From: Streblospio benedicti
Taxonomy: Eukaryota; Annelida; Polychaeta; Spionida; Spionidae
DNA length: 64,000 nt
Assembly: GCA_019095985.1 (NCBI GenBank)
Contig: CM032662.1
Location: forward strand, 41,811,590 to 41,875,589
Reading direction: 5' to 3'
Shown here: positions 61,440 to 64,000 of the stretch, piece by piece
Layout of the letters: every line of letters starts with the position of its first letter
Numbering within the stretch: position 1 is the stretch's first letter
Program-made: the position numbers and the translations under genes
The notes under the pieces: generated by a model
Told to the model about the DNA's origin: nothing
The model's input: only the letters and a program-made list of their open reading frames with translations
The model's database searches: none

Positions 61440-62720
61440 AAGACATACATGAACTGGAATTATAGATTAGAGAAATTAACAAAGTATATTCATCACCTAG
61501 ATAAGCTCAATTTATCTTTCTTCGTTAAAGTATCAGTTATTAAGTGTCATATTGTTTCAAAATTTGTATATCCAGCAAGTGTATTATCAGTTCCACAGGA
61601 AGTAATCAAATCATTACAAAGTAAAATATATAAATTCCTTTGGAATGGAAAAACTGAAAAAGTTAGAGCCCTCTTATGTAATACGATTAGAAATGGAGGC
61701 ATAAATATGGTAAACATTCATGCTTTCATGGAAGCAATCAAGGCTTCATGGATAACAAAAATTATTACTATTCCAGGAAAATGGTATGACATATTTCACA
61801 TGAATGCCAAATACATAGGTTTACCTTTGGAATATATCATAAAGCTTAGTGTTTCAAAGATTAAAAACTTTCCAATTATTAAGGCTTTCCCAATTTTTTA
61901 TCAAGAAATTCTCATGTCATATTTTAAATCAAAAAGTGTGAAACCATTTAATAAACTTACTCCCCATGAAATATTCCTTCAGCCTTTATGGGGAAATGAA
62001 CATTTTAAGATCAAAGAAAGTAATTTGTGTTTAAAAAATTGGGTGAAAGTAAATATTATGTATGTAAAAGATCTCGTCACTTTAGATGACAGTTTCTTTG
62101 ATGAAAATGAAATTTATAAAACAATAGAAAATAAGTCAAACATAATTCAGGAAATGTACATAATTAAGAGATATGCATTGAAAAGATTTAATTAAGCATA
62201 TTGATTCTAAAATTGGTAATCATGTAAATATCAAAGAATCCTATGTTATTTTATCTGGTAACACACTTTTTGATCTGAGAGAGAAAAAAAGTAAATTTTT
62301 CTACAAAATATTAGTTGAGAAAAATACAGTACGAGCTATTATGGAGTCTATATATGCAAGGGAATTCATTTCCAAAATAGTAAGCAAAACTGGCAATCAA
62401 TATACCAGCAAAAAGCTATGTTTTAAAGTTTTTAATGAAGTTAAGTATTTCAACTTCAAATTAATACATAATTTTCTTCCTTGTGGTAATGTGTTAAATA
62501 AGTGGCAAAAAAGTATATCAAAATATTGTGATTTAGGTAATGAAATCGAAAGTTTAAGACATATGTTGTATGATTGTCCACATATAAAGCAAATCTGGCT
62601 AAATATTTCGAATATTACTGATTGTAATATCAACTGGAAATTAATTGTATGTGGCTTTATAAACTATAAATTAACTGATAAAATAATTGCATATAATTTT
62701 ATTTTCTCTGTAAGGCCATT
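61440..62720 (+). mobile_element. 5'-truncated LINE (L1/Tx1-type), C-terminal reverse transcriptase region
   Basis: The first frame (61449-62195) reads like the thumb and post-RT part of L1/Tx1 ORF2: YRLEKLTKYIHHLDKLNLSF, VSVIKCHIVSKFVYPASVLS, KIYKFLWNGK, GGINMVN. Coding similarity continues in another frame from just after 62195 to about 62715, so there is one frameshift. The second part includes a C-terminal zinc-knuckle-like segment at 62527-62580, CDLGNEIESLRHMLYDCP. Compared with the usual CxxC...H...C pattern, the second Cys is Gly. The palm catalytic region (YADD), endonuclease and ORF1 are absent, so the copy is dead. The exact 3' end and target-site duplications were not identified. 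Confidence 0.85.
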
Positions 62721-62859
62721 ATTTTTTTATTTTTCGGTTTACAGACCCGCTGCTCAAAAAAAGGGATTTAAGAATAAAAATAAAATTGAAAAAAAGGTAT
62801 TTTTTTAAATCCGCTGCTGAGTATTTTTTTTTATTGTTTTATTACGTTTTTAAAAGCAG

Positions 62860-63020
62860 AAACCAGATTGGGAAGTCCCCATCTATTCATCTTTTTCCGG
62901 CCCGGATTTCGTAGGAGCTTTAACAGTGGCGACCACGTTACACAATAAGATGCCATGAACTATGGGTGCAGACTTTACTTTCGTTTTTGCGGAGCAGGCG
63001 GGACATTTAAACTACTGAGC
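62860..63020 (+). promoter_or_regulatory. NRF1-site promoter
   Basis: GAGCATGCGCACTGAG (63017-63032) matches the NRF1 binding core (GCATGCGCA). Upstream sequence is less AT-rich with CpGs (TTTCCGGCCCGG, GGAGCAGGCGGG). Together with the donor at 63074 this suggests a plus-strand transcription start at about 63.0 kb. Confidence 0.5.
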
Positions 63021-63489
63021 ATGCGCACTGAGACGGAAGCGTCATGTGTAAATAATTTTCTCCATCAAAATAAGTAAGTTATTTTTATTTTCTAGCAAGC
63101 ATTGGTAATAGATTTGTTGAATAACATTATAAATGGATTACACATTGCTGTATTTGAGGCCAACAATTAACAAATGCGATGTTCAATCGACTTTGACACC
63201 CAGAATAACGGCAAAACCTGCAATGTTGGCGATAATGAAAGCAGATCTACACAAGTGATGGAACTTTCATATCACTATAAACCGTATGTAATGATATATA
63301 CGCCCAGGAAAGTTACTTTCAGTGAAATTACCGTGCCAAATTAAAGTCAGCTTTGTTGGTGGAATACAAAATTCAGTTTGGATAAAGGTCCCATATCCAT
63401 GTTCGATGTTAGGCCCAGGAGCCTTTATACGTGAATAGATGGTACATTTATTCAATATATAGTTCATGTGGTTTGTGATTTTGCTTTTG

Positions 63490-63581
<92 letters not shown>

Positions 63582-63870
63582 ATTACAAAGGTTTTTTATG
63601 GCAGCATTTTATTTACAATATTGTTTCATAAGTTTATGTTTTACAACTAAACTCAATCATCAGAATAAAAAAAACTGCAAGGACTCTGAGAATACATATG
63701 GTACGATAAAATTTGGATTTTCTTAATTCTAGCCTAGCTTATTAACGAAGTTATCAGATATGGGTGTAAAACTTGTTTTGTGATAAAGTACATAATTAAT
63801 AATAATTAATACATAATTGATGTTACAGCGCACTTGCTGGAAAACACTCTGTTCGACAACACCAGATCAC
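63021..63870 (+). CDS. Probable first two exons of an unidentified plus-strand gene
   Basis: ATG at 63021 reads MRTETEASCVNNFLHQN and reaches a strong donor (AA|GTAAGT) at 63073/63074. A second candidate exon, 63829-63870, has acceptor TTACAG and donor GTGAGT. It joins in phase to give ALAGKHSVRQHQIT and ends in phase 2. The 42-nt exon is open in other frames too (one reads HLLENTLFDNTRS), so the coding frame is uncertain, and the first exon could be 5' UTR. The gene would continue past the right edge. The product is not recognisable. Confidence 0.4.
63492..63578. repeat. (TA)n microsatellite, about 43 units
   Basis: 87 bases of uninterrupted TA dinucleotides between the two candidate exons. 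Confidence 0.98.
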
Positions 63871-64000
63871 GTGAGTAGGTATGACTTATTAGTTGTAAAA
63901 CAAGGGAATCTCCCCTAGTAAAAATTCCAATTTCTTCTTCGATCTGTAGGTATATTAGGAGCTTTGAAGTAATTCTTATTGTTCCATTAGTTCAAGAACA

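Noticed and set aside
61273-61482. Minus-strand frame across the LINE start
   Set aside because: Antisense to the boundary of the LINE fragment; no coding signal.

Overview
The window is metazoan nuclear DNA. Genes have many introns with GT/AG junctions, intergenic and intronic DNA is AT-rich, miniature inverted-repeat elements are abundant, and there is a clear gene for EMRE, the animal-specific subunit of the mitochondrial calcium uniporter. The species cannot be fixed from sequence alone. Repeat style and compact coding islands suggest a marine invertebrate. Two runs of exactly 100 N (4165-4264 and 22073-22172) are assembly gaps, and the first is flanked by an exact 167-bp duplication that looks artefactual.

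Left half (1-28.5 kb, minus strand): one large gene, of which I could assemble 16 coding exons by eye (28492 down to 343). Every junction has GT/AG sites and the reading phase is kept across all 15 joins, giving 1,559 codons open at both ends. The product is a long, mostly disordered Ser/Thr/Pro/Gln/Lys-rich protein with several internal repeat blocks, short basic patches and a helical Gln-rich segment in the last exon seen. I do not recognise the family. The gene runs off the left edge, and its 5' end is upstream of 28.5 kb. The introns hold simple repeats and MITEs. Broken copies of pieces of the last exon flank that exon.

Middle (28.5-52.9 kb): no gene I can defend. It holds MITE families, low-complexity runs, a tRNA-derived SINE-like piece and, near 47.9-48.0 kb, a YY1-like site beside a possible plus-strand first exon.

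Right part: an intronless minus-strand ORF pair (54456-52960) reads as one secreted, N-glycosylated protein of unknown family, interrupted once by an in-frame TGA. SMDT1 (EMRE) follows on the plus strand in three exons (56573-58370), with a MITE in its 3' UTR. A 5'-truncated LINE of the L1/Tx1 type lies at about 61.44-62.72 kb. The window ends with an NRF1-site promoter and probable first exons of another plus-strand gene (about 63.0-63.87 kb), with a long (TA)n run in its first intron.

I saw no CRISPR array, rRNA or intact tRNA gene, and no retroviral, LTR or Polinton copy. Gene identities other than SMDT1 are left open on purpose.
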